From assembly GCA_030998015.1 (NCBI GenBank), contig JARWMV010000241.1:744001-808000 (forward strand): a DNA stretch of 64,000 nucleotides, given 5' to 3'. Each line of letters begins with the position of its first letter. Position 1 is the first letter of the stretch. The DNA comes from Ceratorhiza oryzae-sativae. Lineage: Eukaryota > Basidiomycota > Agaricomycetes > Cantharellales > Ceratobasidiaceae. The position numbers and the translations under genes are program-made. Positions 33,716 through 45,225 of the stretch are shown in pieces. The notes below the pieces were generated by a model. It was not told the DNA's origin, searched no databases, and worked only from the letters and a program-made list of their open reading frames with translations.

Positions 33716-35931
33716 TCATATACCTGCTATGCGTGATTCGTCCCACCTTTCTCTAGCCCTGGTCGTTACCTTTCCCACCACGCTGGGCGCGTGATATGCA
33801 CCGACAGGTACTGGTACGGCAGTATCTCCGCACACCCTGTGCTGGGCCGAGCTAGAGCTAGATAGCACACCTGGACGAGGACCGCTAGCGATCCAAACAG
33901 GTGCCTCGCCTTCAATACCAGGTCCAAAGGGCGAAATGTGGTTATAGTTCTTATGCCGGATCAAAACTTGGACAAGGTACTGCACGGCAAGGGTCAACTG
34001 TGATATATGCTGCCCGAGAGACGATCATCATACCTCGACAGCAATGTTTTTATATCTGAAACTTGGTCCTACAGCTCCGCTGGAAAGAGCAACAGGGACT
34101 GAACCGGTCAATTTGACGATGTTTTCGGCATCAGCTGCGCCGGGAAACGCATCTTCTTCCAAGGAACGTGCAGGAGACGGCGACCGCTCGCCTTCAGGTT
34201 GCTCTGGTGTATCCGGGGCAGGGGTTGCTGTTTCTTGATTATCTGGGGCTGATACATCGGATCTGGAGTCTGTGGGAGACACTGGGACCTCTCCTTCGGG
34301 CCAAAAGCGGCCAGCGACGTGCCTTGTAGGCCAAACCAATCTGTTCTTCCGCGTACGACTTGAAGGACTGAGCGCATCCACACCGAGGATGTTTGTTCGT
34401 ACAAAGCTCAAGTCGATAGACTCGGGTTTAGAAAGCTCTGCAAGAACTTTGGAATTGGGAGACCACAGCATTAGGACAACATCCAGCTGATCACCGGGAT
34501 AGGCGGTGCAGGGATGGCGTATTCCCAACTAAAAAAATCGAATTAACATTCACCAGCTTTAGAATCTATGCCAAACGCTTACCAGCCCTTCAACTTCAAC
34601 CATCGTGCTGAGATCCCATCGCCCTCTTCCTCCAAATGGAGTGACTGACCAACCACCAATAACTTCTCGTTCATATGGCCAGTCTTCCCGAGTTGGGATC
34701 AGAGGAAAGGGAGGAAGGGACTCGGTAAGCTGAATAACGCAAAAATTAGGGTGATAGTTGAAACGAGTCTCCAAGCTAAGAAATTGTGTAAAATTAGCCC
34801 CAAGCTTCCATATAGACAATCTATCGTACGCACTAATATGGATCATGTAAGAATTTCTTTCTAAGTACGTCCACACCAACTTCGTAGCTAATCCTCCCAA
34901 ACCAGCCGGTCAGATCGCAAAAGTAAGATGCTAGGGTTTGGTGTTAGTATATGCAATAGAATGAAGCAAGGGGGCGGTTACCTGGGAGCGGAATCAACGT
35001 GGTGCCCTATCCAAGCGTCTCAGCTCAGCACTATAGGAGTTCGGCGCATTCGTATGCTTTACTTACACGCCCTGTTGCAGATTTCTTCTCCTCTTGTGTG
35101 ATTTTTATGTTGTCGGGTAGTGGTTCAAAACTAAAAGGCTGTTCTAGTGTGAGGAAAGCTACCACGCATTCAGTGCGGCTCCACTTACAAAAACATACGT
35201 CCCTGGTTGGAACACATCCTTGTACGGCTCGGTGGAGGATCCATGCTCAAGTCTTGGATCACCATGTTTCGAAGTCCAGAGTGTAGCATTCAACTTGAGA
35301 ATCCAGGGCTCGGCGGCGACAACTGAACATCCGCTCTTTAATCCAATCTACAGGTTTGCTTTGTAAACGTGAACGCTCGGAAAGGGACATTATACATACC
35401 CAGACGTCTATTGAAGTAATTGGGTCAGGTTTGGTGACGACTAGCCGCACCTCACCGGTTATAGTTGCTAAGCCACCTGTTCAGACTGATTCACATGGCT
35501 GGGTCAAAGTACGCACTATTTCGAGTATACACTGCTCTGGCATATCCATCCGCAGCTGTCGAAAAATTGTGTAGCAGCACAGACAGTACCGGTTCATCCG
35601 AGCGGTTGGTCAGAGTTTTGACGTGGGTGGCCGTTGGTATCTCCTGAACGGGCGAAACCTCAATCCCAGCGGGCAGCTCGGGCAGCGGAGGATCTTTGGA
35701 TACAAACACGGGCCGACCAAGTTCAGATTTCGGGGCTCGTCGCCGCTTGGGTATACGTGTGCCTCCAAGAGTGACAGCAGTATAGAATGACGCAATCGAG
35801 GCAGCGACCGTCTTTGCCGAAGCGACCGACTTGATTGAGCCGGCGTAGCCCAATTTTTTCGGACTGGCTGGTTTGCCATCCGGGCTCGACCCTCCAGTCT
35901 GCTTTCTGAGTACTTGTCGAAGAAGGGACAT
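33716..35931 (-). CDS. Arrestin-like domain protein
   Basis: Alpha-arrestin-like protein, a family that links cargo or receptors to ubiquitin ligases. The basic Ser-rich N-terminus MSLLRQVLRKQTGGSSPDG leads to PLPELPAGIEVSPVQEIP, then the arrestin-N-like strands VLSVLLHNFSTAADGYARAV, GEVRLVVTKPDPITSIDVWV, ILKLNATLWTSK and DVFQPGTYVFEQPFSFEPLP. Middle exons give ESLPPFPLIPTREDWPYERE and TPFGGRGRWDLSTMVEVEG. The C-terminal half has HPCTAYPGDQLDVVLMLWSP and a Pro/Glu/Ser-rich acidic linker, ending VTTRARERWDESRIAGI. About 7-8 exons. The first internal junction (near 35490) does not splice cleanly by eye. No PPxY motif was seen, which weakens a direct link to Nedd4-type ligases. Cargo unknown. 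Confidence 0.65.
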
Positions 35932-36134
35932 ACGGAATCCGGGATAGGGGAGAAGGACGAGACGGGGGTGTGCGGGCGGCGACTCAAGTAGGGAGGGGCT
36001 AATGCAGCCAATCCTCCCACAGGGGACGCCATATGAACAGCCCTACGGATCGAGGCTTCAGCCGGCGCGCATGGCGGCGGAGTTCCATGCGACGCAGTGG
36101 GGTTCTTACTATCCACCGTCAGCGATTGACCTTA

Positions 36135-36566
36135 TCAAACCACTATGAATAGTCGGGACACTTGGCAAGGCTGGGGCTCCCAGTAAAATCGCCTATCAGC
36201 CCCGTCGATATTGAATACTTCGTGATGGAACAGCCCCTGTTCGACAGGGGTTTCCAGTTTTGTCCAGGTGGCCGACGGCGAGCCGGCTGATGGTTGAAGA
36301 GCAATCCTGTTGGCCGGTGCCATGAGATAAGATAAGATTGATCGACAATTTGAATTGAATTTTGTTTGCTTCACCAGGCCACCACCAGCCGAATTGGCTT
36401 GTTGCTGTAATCGGCCTTCCATTCGATTTCTTATGCAAAGATAAAAACGCAACATACCAGCTTCATCTAATTTCGCATTATAGCTAGATAGCTTCACGCT
36501 CCAATCGTCTACCTCGCTCCAGTCGCTTTGTGCATTCAACTGACATTCGTCTAAACATCCCTTCAT
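36135..36566 (-). CDS. Small uncharacterised protein, divergent from NOL10
   Basis: Not recognised. Three exons join in frame. The first runs MKGCLDECQLNAQSDWSEVD to SSYNAKLDEA. After a 28-bp or so intron comes EIEWKADYSNKPIRLVVA. After a 63-67 bp intron comes WIALQPSAGSPSATWTKLET, continuing LFHHEVFNIDGADRRFYWEP and ending VSRLFIVV. The product is about 115 residues and soluble, with predicted alternating strands and Trp/Tyr-rich edges that look like a small beta-sandwich. Both splice sites have GT-AG ends and the second acceptor is good, but the first intron is very short. The start codon is only 16 bp from the NOL10 start on the other strand, so transcripts must overlap or share a core promoter. 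Confidence 0.5.
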   Translation of the reverse strand: MKGCLDECQLNAQSDWSEVDDWSVKLSSYNAKLDEAGMLRFYLCIRNRMEGRLQQQANSAGGGLVKQTKFNSNCRSILSYLMAPANRIALQPSAGSPSATWTKLETPVEQGLFHHEVFNIDGADRRFYWEPQPCQVSRLFIVV

Positions 36567-36582
36567 CTCGCCTGGATCAGAA

Positions 36583-39054
36583 ATGGACAATGTCAAGGTC
36601 TATACTGTCAACGGTGCTGCTTCTGGATCATCCACCTCGCTCCCTGACTGGTTGATCCGTAAACGAGCCGCAAAAGGCAAGGGAAAGCGAGAGATACGAG
36701 AGCATGTAGAGGGAACAATCGATCTTATTCAACACTTCGAGTTTCCCGAGGCGAGCAACCGAATACGAACTACGCGTGATGGTCACCATGCCATGGCCAC
36801 CGGGACCTACAAGCCGCAAATTCACGTGTACGATCTCGACCAGCTTAGCATCAAATTTGAACGCCATACGGACGCCGAGAATGTAGATTTTATCGTGCGT
36901 CCATAGAGCTATGTTGCTAGACCTATTCGATTCTAATTCTTTCATCGAAGATTCTTTCAGATGACTGGACAAAATCTCTTCACTTACAAAATGACCGAAC
37001 AGTAGAGCTTCATACCCAGGGCGGATTCCACTACCGCACACGTATCCCGCGTTTCGGCCGTACGCTTGCATACCATTTCCCTTCCTGCGATGCGTTGGTA
37101 GCTGGCGCAGGCTCTGAAGTTTACCGGCTTAATCTTTCCCAGGGCCGATTTATGGCTCCACTCGCTCTGGATCCAGATCTCGCCAGTGATGGTGTAAATG
37201 CGATTGACATCAACCCTGCGCATCAACTCTTTGCATTCGGGCTCGACGGACGGGGGGTAGTCGATTTTTGGGATCCGCGAGCAAGATCAAGAGTTGGAAC
37301 GCTCAACTTACCGGGGGTGGATATTGGAGAGACGGAAGGCGTGAGTGCGTTGGCGTCGAGAGTGGACGGTCTGTCGCTGGCAGTCGGGACCAAGGCGGGC
37401 CGAACGTTGCTTTATGACTTGCGTGCAGCGCGGCCATTTGCGAGCAAAGATCAAGGATATGGACTTCCTGTACATTGCTTGTCGTGGATCGAGGGCGGAA
37501 GTCGAATGGCAGGGGATGGGTTGGTGGTGAGCGCGGACAAGAAGGTTATGAAGATATGGGATAGGAACTCCGTAAGTTATTACCCCAAACCCGATGGCTA
37601 TGAAATAAACTAGGAGAATAGCCGGCTACCAACTTCGCTTCTGTGACGCCTTCGGCGGATATCAATCACCTACACCATATAGCTGGGAGCGGCATGATCA
37701 TGCTCGCAAATGAAGGTATCCAAATGACCTCTTATTACATCCCTCAGTTGGGCCCGGCACCTCGATGGTGCAGCTTTCTCGATAACATTACAGAGGAGAT
37801 GGAGGAACAAACTGTACGAAACGTCTATGAAGACTACAAGTTCGTCGAACGCAGCGAACTGGATCGGTATGTCTCTCCAGAGACTGCGAGTTCTAAGCTT
37901 ACAGCTGTCAAACGTGTAGCTTGGGGCTTTCGCATCTTATCGGTACTCCTACACTCAAGCCCTACATGCACGGCTTCTTCCTCTCCCTCAAACTATACGA
38001 CGCTGCTCGACTCATCGCCAATCCCTTCGCGTATGCCGAACACCGCGAACGGGTTGTTCGAGAAAAGATGGAAAAACTGTCGGAGAGTCGTATACGTTCA
38101 CGTGGTGGGGCCGGTGACATCAAGGTCAACAAGGCCCTGGCCGAGAGAATACGAAGGGAGGAGCAAAGGGCGGAACGGAAGAAGGAAAAGGCCGGGGCGG
38201 AGGACAAACCGAAGAAAGGTTCTGGTGCCGGGTCGCTATTGAGTGACCCTAGATTCGCGGAGGTGTTTGAGAACCCAGAATTCGAGGTCGATACGACAAG
38301 TCGAGAGTTCGGGCTGCTCAATCCGTCCAGTGCCTCGGCGAACACTGTATGTATTATTTCCATTTCGGTTAACATCTTTGAGCTGATTGTATCATTAGAA
38401 ATCTGGTACACGAGCTCGTACGGTCGTGGAAGAGGAGGAAGAAGAAAGCGAGCGAGCGTCATCTGATGGCTTGGGCTCTGATTCTGACTCTTCAGAGGAG
38501 GACAACATGAGTGTTGATAGCGACAGCAGTAGAGAAGGCGGTAAGCTCTGCCCATCTATCAGCTTGGGTGTTGGAAAGCTAATGTACTTAATGTCCCAGA
38601 CTTAAACCTTTACAATCCCCGTGCACGACCTGCCAAATCCGAGTCGCATATCCAAACGCAAACCAAATCAAAACCAAGTGCCCCTCGTCCCAACCCGTCT
38701 CACCTTGCGAAGCCGTCATATGCTCCTCGGCTTACTACCTCTCGTACTCGGCCATCGCCATCATCACAGGCTGGCCGTGATTCAACTACTGGGAGGCTGG
38801 ATACAGATACTCACGTAAACGTCCTCGATGATGGAGGTTTCGAAATGAGCTTCATACCTTCTGGGCGCGCTGACTATGATGAAGAACCAAAAAGCACTCG
38901 ACGAAGGCCTGGTGGGAAATCGAAAGTGGAGCGATTTGGAGCGGGTTTGGAGCGTGGGCACGACGAGGACCCAAAAGACAGCGAACGGAATGGGAGAACA
39001 AAGCGGAGGACAGGAGTCAGGAGTGGGAGTAAAAACGCTTTTAGGCGAGGCTGA
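36583..39054 (+). CDS. ENP2: Nucleolar WD40 protein NOL10 / ENP2 homologue
   Basis: Essential nucleolar factor of the small-subunit processome. The N-terminus MDNVKVYTVNGAASGSSTSL leads to WLIRKRAAKGKGKREIREHV and LIQHFEFPEASNRIRTTRDG. WD40-like blades follow: IHVYDLDQLSIKFERH, ILSDDWTKSLHLQNDR, YRTRIPRFGRTLAYHFPSCD, VYRLNLSQGRFMAPL, LFAFGLDGRGVVDFWDPR, TLLYDLRAARPF and LVVSADKKVMKIWDRNS. The conserved CT segments are GMIMLANEGIQMTSYYIPQL, TVRNVYEDYKFVERSEL, GTPTLKPYMHGFFLSLKLYD and LLSDPRFAEVFENPEFEVD. The acidic/basic tail ends SKNAFRRG. About 700 residues, as in yeast Enp2. All exons join without frame problems. Highly confident. Confidence 0.95.
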
Positions 39055-39716
39055 GTGGTGTGCCCATAACTTAATGCATTCATTGCACTCGTTTGATCTG
39101 ATGATAAGCCTGAGTTCGCGCGCCAGCGCCTGTGACGGAAACTCGTCGACCCCAGCATCGCCATCGGGATCGTGTGCTTGGTACCCCATTTCTCCGGGCT
39201 CCGCGAGAAAGTAGTGGAATGTATGTTGCAAGCCTTCGGCTAGTAAATAGACACTCGGTCTTCACTAGCGCCTAGCGCCACGTATGTAGCTAGATAGTGT
39301 ATATGTTCTATAGATGAGTAATAGAGGTACATGTAGCGCGAGGATCGCGGTGATGTGGGGGGTTTGTGGGCCGCCAACCCCGCAAGCGGGGGTGGGCGGC
39401 AATACCTCGCACAACGCTACCTGGGGGGTGGGCGGGAGTAAAACAGGCTCTCACCATAGTCTCCTGATGTCCGCCGCGCGCGGCGGACGTGCTGTGGTGG
39501 AAGAGGGAAAGAGATGGGGTGGAGTGGGCACGTGGCTGCCCGTATGTGGCTGGTGCCTCTGGTTGCGCCCGAGTATCCCTCCTGTGCCTCCGCAAGCTGC
39601 GGCGCATCAGGCCACTGTCCGTATAAAAAGGGGCCCAGACGCATCTAGGCTGGCATTAACGCACAAAATGAAGTCTCACCTCTACCCTTACACGCCCTTA
39701 GGTTCACCAATAAGCC
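39055..39716. other. Intergenic GC-rich stretch with palindromes
   Basis: About 660 bp between NOL10 and the first SDR copy. The part 39336-39620 is visibly GC-rich and contains hairpin-forming sequences. A TATAAAA (39622-39628) lies about 90 bp upstream of the SDR copy 1 ATG. No gene is supported. Confidence 0.55.
39469..39488. repeat. Perfect 20-bp GC palindrome
   Basis: GTCCGCCGCG is directly followed by its reverse complement CGCGGCGGAC. A second, imperfect GC hairpin lies near 39368-39400. Could be a regulatory or mobile-element remnant. Confidence 0.8.
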
Positions 39717-40795
39717 ATGGAGACTACATGCTACGTATACAAGGAACATTTCCCGTCCAAACCCAAATGGGCAATCGACGAAATTCCAAACCCAGTTAGC
39801 TAATTCATGATTGTCACTGGGTACGTTGATATTTATGTAGAGCCGTGCCTCTCGATCGCTGACGCGCCGCATACAGGGGCAACGCCGGTATCGGCAAGGA
39901 GCTCATCAAAGTTCTCCTTATGAAAGGTGCCAAGGTCTATCTTGCGGCAAGGTCGACATCAAAAGCAGACGAGGCGATTGAATGGCTCAGGGCTGAGACG
40001 GGCGATAGTTCGCCCATGTTCTTGCAGCTTGATCTTGCGGACCTGAGGAGCGTTCGAAACGCAGCAGAAGAGTTTAAGCAATACGTCGTTCTAGTTCCTT
40101 TCAAAATCACGTCGCCCTTAAAGTTGTGTTGAAAAAAGGAAGGAGGATAAACTCAACGTCTTGTTCAATAACGGCGGCGTCATGAACACTCCGATCGAGA
40201 TGAAAATACCCGACGGCTACGACCTCCAATTTGGCACAGACGTACTTGGCCATTACTTATTTACGGTGCTTATCCTCCGCATTCTCGTCCAAACAGCCAA
40301 GACCAGTGTGTTTCTCCATTTAACGCCCTGCAGCCCCTTCAGCCATTTCCCTCTGACCGATCCTCCTTTTGTAGGCCCGGTAAAACATGTCCGTGTTATC
40401 AATTACTCGTCGACTTTGCACTGGTTTGCCCCTAAAGGTAGCTTCGACTATTCTTCCCTTATTCCTAATGATCCTGCATCCGAGGCTCAGCGACGAAATT
40501 TGGGTCCTCAGAATTTATATTCGCAAGGCAAATGAGTACGTTACTCCTTATATCTTCGCTCTTCGCTTGTATCACATGAACCGGCCTTTTTTCATACCCA
40601 TTCCATCCAAGTCCTCCCCCCCCCCATTGTCTATAATATAGCGCAACGTCGCATTCTCGAATGAAATCTCGCGTCGCTATGCTTCTCAAGGAGTCGTGTC
40701 TATTTCTCTTCACCCAGGTGTTATCAGGACTGAGTTACGAACAGCTTAGGAAGCATCTGTGGGGCTGGCTCGAAGATTAGACCAAGCTGACCTAA
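39717..40795 (+). pseudogene. RDH12-like short-chain dehydrogenase, copy 1 (degenerate)
   Basis: First of three tandem SDR copies. METTCYVYKEHFPSKPKWAI starts like copy 2. Exon 2, [20 protein letters not shown], has the TGxxxGIG cofactor motif, followed by [44 protein letters not shown], and LYSQGK (the YxxxK catalytic pair). Breaks: a TAA stop in exon 1 just before FMIVTG; TGA where copy 2 has Trp after YAQSK; an internal deletion after IRTELR that removes most of the C-terminal third; and TAG in the final LWGWLED-(Q)TKLT. The remaining protein is about 80% like copy 2 in exon 2. Clearly non-functional as read. Confidence 0.75.
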
Positions 40796-41404
40796 GTACC
40801 GAAATAAACTCATACTTGGAGCCATTTACTACCAATAAGTATACGTCAGAGTTCTATTCTAATCATCGCATTGTGAGGAGCAAGCAATTCGTCGGTTCGG
40901 TATGAGGGTTTAAGACCTTTCTGAGTGAAATACTTACATGGCGGGTTGAAGAGGCCTTTGCCCGAAAGGGATACGAGATCGTACGAATAGCTACCTTTTC
41001 ACATGTGGAATTCATGGAGCTAGCTAGGTAAATGATATGTAGAAACAGAAGGGCGACAAGCTGAAGACAGGACGAGTAGAATTGGCGCTAAAGAGACAGT
41101 TCGTAATCTATAACATAGCTGTATCTGACCTGGGGGATATGAGATACCGAATAGGTGTGGGAGTGGATATTAATCATATTGGTTGAGCCCATAGTATCTA
41201 GCGAACTACTGAGATGAGGTAGCGCGACTACATGCGAGGAGATATGGCGCAATGACACGGAAAGATAGGTGATAGAGAAGACTCGGCTTTTAATAAATAA
41301 ATAAATAAATAAAATGCACAATACGTCTATTTACACACTTCTATTAAATTAATACAATGGTTAAAATAACGGTGTCTTGAACATAGGGCTGTCCTGTGTC
41401 ATTC
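40796..41404. other. Intergenic, no gene seen
   Basis: About 610 bp; includes a short AAAT microsatellite around 41291-41316. Confidence 0.6.
41291..41316. repeat. AAAT/TAAA microsatellite
   Basis: About five tandem AAAT units, AT-rich context. Simple sequence repeat. Confidence 0.8.
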
Positions 41405-41790
41405 TTATGTGCCGATTACGTCATCTGCTCGGTGATGCCAGCCCGATCCTAACTTGGTGCTTGCCGGAGGAGTCGTCAGCGATACCTCCACACTCAGGTG
41501 TTTCTGGCGTTTGACGCTGCTTTCTGCGTCAAAAATCCGCGTATCAGCAAGTTTGAGTACATGCATAACGCAGCAATACGGCGATGACAGCCCGGCTGTA
41601 ATTTCAACATCGACAGAATACTGCCAGCGTTGTGCCTGCTGGGACATGCGTCAGCCCCGCCTCATGGAGCAACCTCCACATAGCGTCTTTCGTAAGCTCG
41701 ACACCTGAACAACACTTCTCATGATGGCAACGTATAAAGAAGCGGCCGTGCAACGCCCGCAGATTTATCATTGCATAGACTCGATTCGAC
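41405..41790 (-). CDS. Possible small gene or remnant, unknown
   Basis: Not recognised. Two overlapping minus-strand frames look coding: one with NLRALHGRFFIRCHHEKCCS and LTKDAMWRLLHEAGLTHVPA, the other MSQQAQRWQYSVDVEITAGL continuing to VSLTTPPASTKLGSGWHHRA. They join around 41650 if one base is added. It lies just upstream of SDR copy 2, so it might overlap that promoter. Low confidence. Confidence 0.25.
41733..41738 (+). promoter_or_regulatory. TATA-like box of SDR copy 2
   Basis: TATAAA about 117 bp upstream of the ATG at 41850; the degenerate copy 1 has TATAAAA about 90 bp upstream of its own ATG. Confidence 0.35.
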
Positions 41791-41849
41791 TCTTTCACAC
41801 TAGTTTCACTCAAGCACTCTCGTGAACTCCTTTACTGCTTCGGATTGAA

Positions 41850-43208
41850 ATGGGTATCGCATACAGCCTTTACAAGGAGACCTTTCCTCCCAAGCCTCAG
41901 TGGTCAATCGACCAGATCCCTGATCTGACAGGCCAAGTTATGCTCATCACTGGGTAGCTTCATGTTTCTAATCCATCCTGGCATCGATAACATTTCATCT
42001 CAATAGGGGTAACGCCGGGATTGGTAAAGAGATGATCAAAGTCTTGTTGGCCAAAGGTGCCAAGGTCTACCTCGCAGCGCGTTCCAAGTCCAAAGCAGAC
42101 GAAGCAATCGAATGGCTAAAGGCTGAAACGGGTGGCAGATCGCCTGAATTCTTACAACTTGATCTCGCAGACTTGAACAGCGTGCGAAGCGCGGTTGAAG
42201 TATATAAACGGTACGCTTCGTTAGGATTCTTCGCCGCTACCTGGGCACTGAGGGATACACGCACGAATGCAGGAAAGAGGACAGGATCGATGTCCTTTTC
42301 AACAATGGAGGTGTGATGACTCCACCGATTGAGATGAAAACATCAACAGACTACGACCTTCAATTTGGGACAAATGTTCTTGGACACTATCTGTTAACCG
42401 TGCTTTTGCTCCCCCTTCTCATACACACTGCTCAGACCAGTAAGTTCCTTGCACTAATTTTCCTGATTTCTATATCCCGTTTATTAGTTTGTTAATCTTC
42501 TGACTCGCAGGCCCACGGAGACACGCTCGTATCGTAAACGTTGCATCTAGTGGGCATTGGCTCGCCCCAACAGGGGGAGTTGACTATTCCGTTCTCATAC
42601 CAAACGACCCATCATCTGAAGCCCGTCGACGTAAAATGGGTACACAGAGGTTGTATGCGCAAAGCAAATGGGTCAGTTCTTTCACATCACTTGGTTCATT
42701 TCAGCTTCGGTCTGCTTGAGCGTCCGTTCCCGGCACGGCTAACATATTCGATAAATTAGGCTAATGTGGCATTTTCAAATGAGCTTGCACGTCGATACGC
42801 ATCCCAGGGAATCGTATCTAGCTCTGTTCATCCAGGGGGAATCAAAACTGAGCTCCTGAGACACCTGACGCTTGGGACAATCTCCCAAGCTATACTCGTA
42901 CGAACAATTCATCCCTCCTCCTTTCAGCGGTCTAAAATATAGATTTGGCATAGAACTCAATCATGTGGCCCGCTCCTTATGGTGCACTAACTCCTCTGTA
43001 TGCTGGCACCGCGCATGAGGGGGACAAATTCTCTGGTCAAGTGAGCCTGACTTTTCCTCGCTGAGCCTATTTGTTCTTTATTACTTAAATTTTGACGCAG
43101 TATTTTAGTCCTTGGGCGCGACATTCGAAATCCCGCGCTGACACTCACGACGAAGAGCTCGGAAAAACGCTTTGGGCGTGGCTCGAAGAACAAGTTAAAC
43201 TGAATTAA
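41850..43208 (+). CDS. RDH12-like short-chain dehydrogenase, copy 2 (intact)
   Basis: NAD(P)-dependent oxidoreductase, related to retinol dehydrogenase 12/WW-domain oxidoreductase types common in basidiomycetes. Exons in order: [45 protein letters not shown] (cofactor motif) with [34 protein letters not shown] (NNxG motif) and [32 protein letters not shown] (catalytic Ser) and RLYAQSKW (YxxxK); [18 protein letters not shown] with [36 protein letters not shown]; and a last exon ending [12 protein letters not shown]. About 320 residues, complete, all exons in frame. It is the only one of the three copies without a stop. Substrate unknown. Confidence 0.88.
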
Positions 43209-43545
43209 ATGTCAGGTTAAGTTTCCGATATTCAATCAGAAGGCCTTTATCTCAAAGGTCGTTAAATGTATTTATATAAATGGTTGGCACTCGATTGGAC
43301 TCGTTCGCCGACTCTAGCAAGGCCCTACCGGATAAATCCACATTGGTCGTACATGGTGGCGCTTCTACCATGTTCTGTCCTTCAGTGTTTATGTCTATCC
43401 CAAAGTAGCGCGCATACACGTCTGATAGCTTATGTGTCAGAAAAGTATGGGTGGTATGAATAAGCTCTTACGGTTCACATTATAACTATACCCGCCCTCC
43501 CCCGCTACATTCTCATCTGATATTCTCTTCAGAGTTTGTCGTGCG
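43209..43545. other. Intergenic between SDR copies 2 and 3
   Basis: About 340 bp with no supported gene. Confidence 0.6.
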
Positions 43546-44839
43546 ATGGGTGCTTCTTTGAGTTCTTTTAGAGAATCATTTCCACCAGAGGCCGAGTGGT
43601 CAATTGACCAGGTTCCTGATGTGATCGGACAGGTTATGCTCGTTACCGGGTGCGCCTTCTGTTATTATTTTCTATCCTTCACAGGTAGCCGATGCGTGTA
43701 CCAGTGGGAGCGGGGGTCGAGAAACAATCAAAGCCCTGCTCGCCAAAGGCGCAAAAGTCTACCTTGCGGCACGATCCAAGTCCAAAGTCGATGAAGCAAT
43801 CGCGTGGCTAAGAGTTGAGCTGAGTGGCAAATCTCCTGAATTTCTACAACTGGATATTGCTGACCTAGAGAGCGTATGGCGGGCGGTTGGGATCTTCACG
43901 TAACACGTATCGCCTACCTTAATTGGTGTCTTCTGAGGGACGAATGTATGTAGAAAAAATGATAGACTCGACGTTCCCTTCAACAACGGGGGCGTAATGA
44001 CTCCGCCAATTGTAATGAAAACCATGACGGGCTACCATATACCGTTCGCAACTAATGTTCTTGGGCATTATGTGTTAACTACACTCTTACTTCCCGTTTT
44101 GATGCACACCGCCCAAACCAGTACGCTTCTGCTTGTTCATTCTCTAACTTTTTCCCGAATTCTACATTTTCGGTATAAACGCTCTAGGTCCGCGCAAATA
44201 TGCCTGAATTGTCAATGCGTCATCCATCGCACACGTGTTCGCGCCAACAAGTGGGATCGACTACACGACTTTGACACTCAATGACCCCGTGGCCGGTTTT
44301 CGTCGGCAAAAGATGGGCCCGCGCACGCTGTATGCACAAAGTAAATGGGGTACTCTTTTGCCCTCTAGTGACCTGATCGTTCTTTACTCAAGTCAGTTTT
44401 TCGACCAAATAGGCAAGCGTAGTATTCTCAAAGGAGCTTGCTTGTCGATACACCTCGCAAGGAATTGTCTCGATTGGTCTCGATCGGGGTGTGATCGATA
44501 CTGAACTCAAGAGACATTTGACGCTCGGAGCAGTTGTTAGAGGCTTATTCGTAGGTCTTTTATCTCTTCGTCTCATTTAATATGGCCCCTCAATCAGAAC
44601 TGGCTCAACTAGCCGACTCCCTAGGGTGCAATCACGCCTCTGTGCTGGAACAGTGCCCGAAGCCTTAGAAACTTTCCAGTGAAGTAAGAAAATTGCCCTT
44701 GTTCTTGTCACCGTTTGTCATTTTGCCTTGGTACCTCGTTCCATGGGCTCGACATTCGAGACCTCGTGCTGACACTCAGGACGAAGGTCTTGGAAAGAAA
44801 CTATGGATGTGGCTAGAAGAACATGGCCAACTTAATTAG
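43546..44839 (+). pseudogene. RDH12-like short-chain dehydrogenase, copy 3 (degenerate)
   Basis: Third tandem copy. MGASLSSFRESFPPEAEWSI..MLVTG matches copy 2, but the glycine-rich loop after the intron is lost: the DNA reads a rearranged GSR..SGGRETIKALLAK. Then [46 protein letters not shown] and TNVLGHYVLTTLLLPVL follow. A TGA stands where an Arg (CGA) is expected just before IVNASSIAHVFAPTSGIDY. RTLYAQSKW is retained, but the later HPG motif is changed to DRG. A further mixed-frame segment precedes the end LGKKLWMWLEEHGQLN. At least one nonsense change and a damaged cofactor site. Confidence 0.7.
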
Positions 44840-45225
44840 AGAAATAATGATCCAACCTGGGTGTTGCCCAATGGTTGCGGGTGAGACCTCTTTGACACCA
44901 TGCAACGTCGGTAGTTTGGCATGTGTGCTATATCATTCGGTAACATCTCTGCATCTTTCAGTCCCCTTTGCCGCACAAAGACGCGAATGTATTCTGCTTA
45001 GTTTTATTCGTTTGGCGTTTCTAAATGATGTCGATGAACTTCATGGTGGCCTGCAGCTCACCAAAGAGGCTATTGCCGTAACACATCACACAGTATTGCT
45101 GTTCCAGGACCCTGATAATAAGCCAGCCATGGGAGGAAAGGAGTGGTGAATCACCATTAAAACAGCTGTACAGAGAACACAAATATCAACAGGCAGCCCA
45201 TCTAGATACATACAGCCAAGCCGAA
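44840..45225. other. Intergenic between convergent genes
   Basis: About 385 bp between SDR copy 3 and the 3' end of fatty-acid 2-hydroxylase; nothing recognisable. Confidence 0.6.

Noticed and set aside
41291..41316. AAAT run considered as a retroelement poly(A)-like tail
   Set aside because: No element body or target-site duplication seen; better called a simple microsatellite.
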